Under the pieces are notes generated by a model, which searched no databases, was not told the DNA's origin, and saw only the letters and a list, made by a program, of their open reading frames with translations. Shown piece by piece: positions 6,597 through 7,699 of a DNA stretch of 7,699 nucleotides. A program made the translations under genes and the position numbers. This DNA is from JBAXRT01 sp037131065 (GTDB lineage Bacteria; Bacteroidota; Bacteroidia; Bacteroidales; FEN-979): assembly GCA_037131065.1 (NCBI GenBank), contig JBAXRT010000132.1, forward strand, positions 1 to 7,699. Direction: 5' to 3'. Numbering within the stretch: position 1 is the first letter of the stretch; every line of letters begins with the position of its first letter.

Positions 6597-6660
6597 CTAT
6601 TGACTAATGACTAATGACGAGTTTAATACTTCATTCGTCACTCGTCACTCGTACTTCGTC
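6595..6660. repeat. Two opposed tandem heptamer arrays between convergent genes
   Basis: Four 7-bp units run from 6595 to 6622; each starts GAC and continues TATT, TAAT, TAAT, GAGT. After a 10-nt spacer (6623-6632), four units in the opposite orientation run from 6633 to 6660: ATTCGTC, ACTCGTC, ACTCGTA, CTTCGTC. Their reverse complements again begin GAC or TAC (GACGAAT, GACGAGT, TACGAGT, GACGAAG). The arrays overlap the stop codons of both flanking genes. The periodicity is read directly from the sequence; the role is unknown. Confidence 0.8.
6615..6647. terminator. Possible bidirectional terminator hairpin within heptamer arrays
   Basis: TGACGAGT (6615-6622) is perfectly complementary to ACTCGTCA (6640-6647) around a 17-nt loop. 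A competing 8-bp pairing joins AATGACGA (6613-6620) to TCGTCATT (6656-6663). No clear T-run follows on either strand. Its place, between the convergent stops at 6596 and 6659, supports a role in ending transcription or protecting RNA ends, but the stems are modest. Confidence 0.35.
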
Positions 6661-7699
6661 ATTCAACACTGACTATTCCCCACGGCGCTGCATTTTCCCA
6701 GGCACCCCTTGTGAAGTCGGGAACCTCGACAGAATTTCCCCGGTTGTTAACGGAAAGGTTGCTCAGTTCCACTATGGATGACCATGTAGCGGCATCATAG
6801 ACATCCTGGTCGAGGGGAAGTCCTTTGCGCAGGCAATAACTGAGGCGGTAGTCCATGATGAAATCCATACCGCCGTGACCACCCACGTTTCGTGCCTTTT
6901 CACCAATCTGTTTTGTTAGCGGGTGCTCATATTGGGCCATCACTTTTTTAAGATCTTCCTCGTTCAGCCATTCGTGGGCCTTCGGTTCGAGGGCTATCTG
7001 CTCTTCAGGCCATTTGCAGGCCGTACCCTTTGTTCCGCTGATGAGATGGACCCTGCTGTAGGGGCGGGGACTTGTCGTGTCGTGCTGGACCATGATCGTT
7101 TTTCCTTTGAAAGTACGGATCACGGTAGTATTCATATCTCCGAGCCGGTATTCCTGCATAGCCATTGGGCTGGAGGACCCGAACTTCTCTTTTGCGTAGA
7201 GGCTCATCCCAACCTGATTTGTGGAAACTGAAGTAAGGTAATCCATGCGGTCGCCGCGGTTGATGTTCATAATCTGCGCAACCGGTCCCAGTCCGTGGGT
7301 GGGGTATGGGTTCCCGTTGTGGTTCCTGCTGAACTTCAGGCGCCACATCCCGGCATACCCGCTCTTTTCATCAAACTTAAGCCACCGGAGATCGTGGATG
7401 TAAGCACCTTCACCATGCATGATCTCACCGAAAACCCCCTGGCGGGCCATGTTCAGGGTGGTCAGCTCAAAGAAGTCATAACAGCAGTTCTCAAGCATCA
7501 TGCAATGACGCTGTGTCTCCTCCGCCGTGTTCACCAACTCCCAGCACTCCTCCAGGGTAGTGGCCGCAGGCACTTCCGTGGCGGTATGCTTTCCCTGTTT
7601 CATGGCATAAACCGAGGCAGGTGTATGGAGCATCCAGGGGGTACAGCTGTAAACGAGGTCCACATCCTTTTGTTCGCAGAGGTGCATCCAGTCGTTCTC
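6659..7699 (-). CDS. GH109-like NAD-dependent glycosidase (Gfo/Idh/MocA fold), 5' end cut by window edge
   Basis: The visible 346 residues match the Gfo/Idh/MocA family and most closely the GH109 branch. Its founding member is an alpha-N-acetylgalactosaminidase that uses bound NAD to oxidise, eliminate and re-reduce the sugar during hydrolysis. Motifs numbered from the first visible Met (codon 7687-7685): VYSCTPWMLHTP (12-23), the end of the Rossmann domain; EVPAA (38-42), where ordinary Gfo/Idh/MocA enzymes have EKP; MLENCCYDFFEL (64-75); HGEGAYIHDLRW (91-102); NPYPTHGLGP (126-135), where Tyr128 and His131 match the Tyr225/His228 pair I recall for the founding enzyme; and HGGMDF (271-276). 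The reading frame stays open to the edge (Glu-Asn-Asp-Trp precede that Met), so the Met is internal. Roughly 90-100 N-terminal residues are missing, including the GxGxxG NAD-binding loop and any export signal. Substrate cannot be fixed from the sequence; an ordinary sugar oxidoreductase is the main alternative. It converges on the 557-aa gene, with 62 bp between the stops. Confidence 0.88.
   Translation of the reverse strand, partial: ENDWMHLCEQKDVDLVYSCTPWMLHTPASVYAMKQGKHTATEVPAATTLEECWELVNTAEETQRHCMMLENCCYDFFELTTLNMARQGVFGEIMHGEGAYIHDLRWLKFDEKSGYAGMWRLKFSRNHNGNPYPTHGLGPVAQIMNINRGDRMDYLTSVSTNQVGMSLYAKEKFGSSSPMAMQEYRLGDMNTTVIRTFKGKTIMVQHDTTSPRPYSRVHLISGTKGTACKWPEEQIALEPKAHEWLNEEDLKKVMAQYEHPLTKQIGEKARNVGGHGGMDFIMDYRLSYCLRKGLPLDQDVYDAATWSSIVELSNLSVNNRGNSVEVPDFTRGAWENAAPWGIVSVE

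Noticed and set aside
6595..6660. CRISPR array
   Set aside because: Units are 7 bp, contiguous and without unique spacers, and the array changes orientation midway; no cas genes are present.
4284..6660. A mobile element or defence island between nuoN and the GH109-like gene
   Set aside because: No transposase, integrase, nuclease or toxin-like gene is visible and there are no target-site duplications; the short repeats alone do not support it.
7005..7346. 113-aa minus-strand open frame inside the GH109-like gene
   Set aside because: It overlaps the catalytic region of a clearly coding gene in another frame and has a low-complexity, non-protein-like composition.

Overview
The window looks like a metagenomic contig from a member of the Bacteroidota, probably Bacteroidales-like. 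The grounds are three: Bacteroidota-type -7 promoter elements (TAnnTTTG) in front of two genes, no Shine-Dalgarno sequences before any visible start, and genes that read like Bacteroidota versions (a NuoM of the HTWQPDTYTESPGPGT type and a GH109-type Gfo/Idh/MocA enzyme). The lineage call is inferred from motifs, not from a search.

Layout: (1) Positions 1-240 carry an open glycine-rich reading frame that resembles the linker of acidobacterial TonB-family energy transducers. It is joined in frame to (2) the C-terminal two thirds of nuoL (about 241-1452). The join falls where a TonB GVSAP-type motif and the NuoL GKSAQ-type motif would look alike at DNA level, so the left edge is most likely chimeric. 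(3) nuoM (1456-2904) and (4) nuoN (2905-4284) follow with almost no spacing and complete the three antiporter-like proton-pumping subunits of respiratory complex I. (5) A short convergent gap holds octamer repeats and a strong hairpin. (6) On the minus strand lies a ferritin-like/rubrerythrin-type diiron protein (4338-4799). (7) A 123-bp divergent region holds a -7 promoter element for each flanking gene and a perfect 12-bp palindrome. (8) A 557-aa protein of unknown function (4923-6596, +) has a central segment that looks transglutaminase-like. (9) A 62-bp convergent gap is filled by heptamer repeats in two opposed arrays, which also supply both flanking stop codons. (10) On the minus strand, a GH109-like NAD-dependent glycosidase/oxidoreductase (6659-7699) is cut by the right edge.

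The nuoLMN genes form one functional unit at the end of a complex I operon. The other three genes look like independent transcription units. I see no defence system, mobile element, CRISPR array, tRNA or rRNA. The points most worth a second look are the TonB/NuoL junction, the opposed oligomer arrays in both convergent gaps, and the uncharacterised 557-aa protein.
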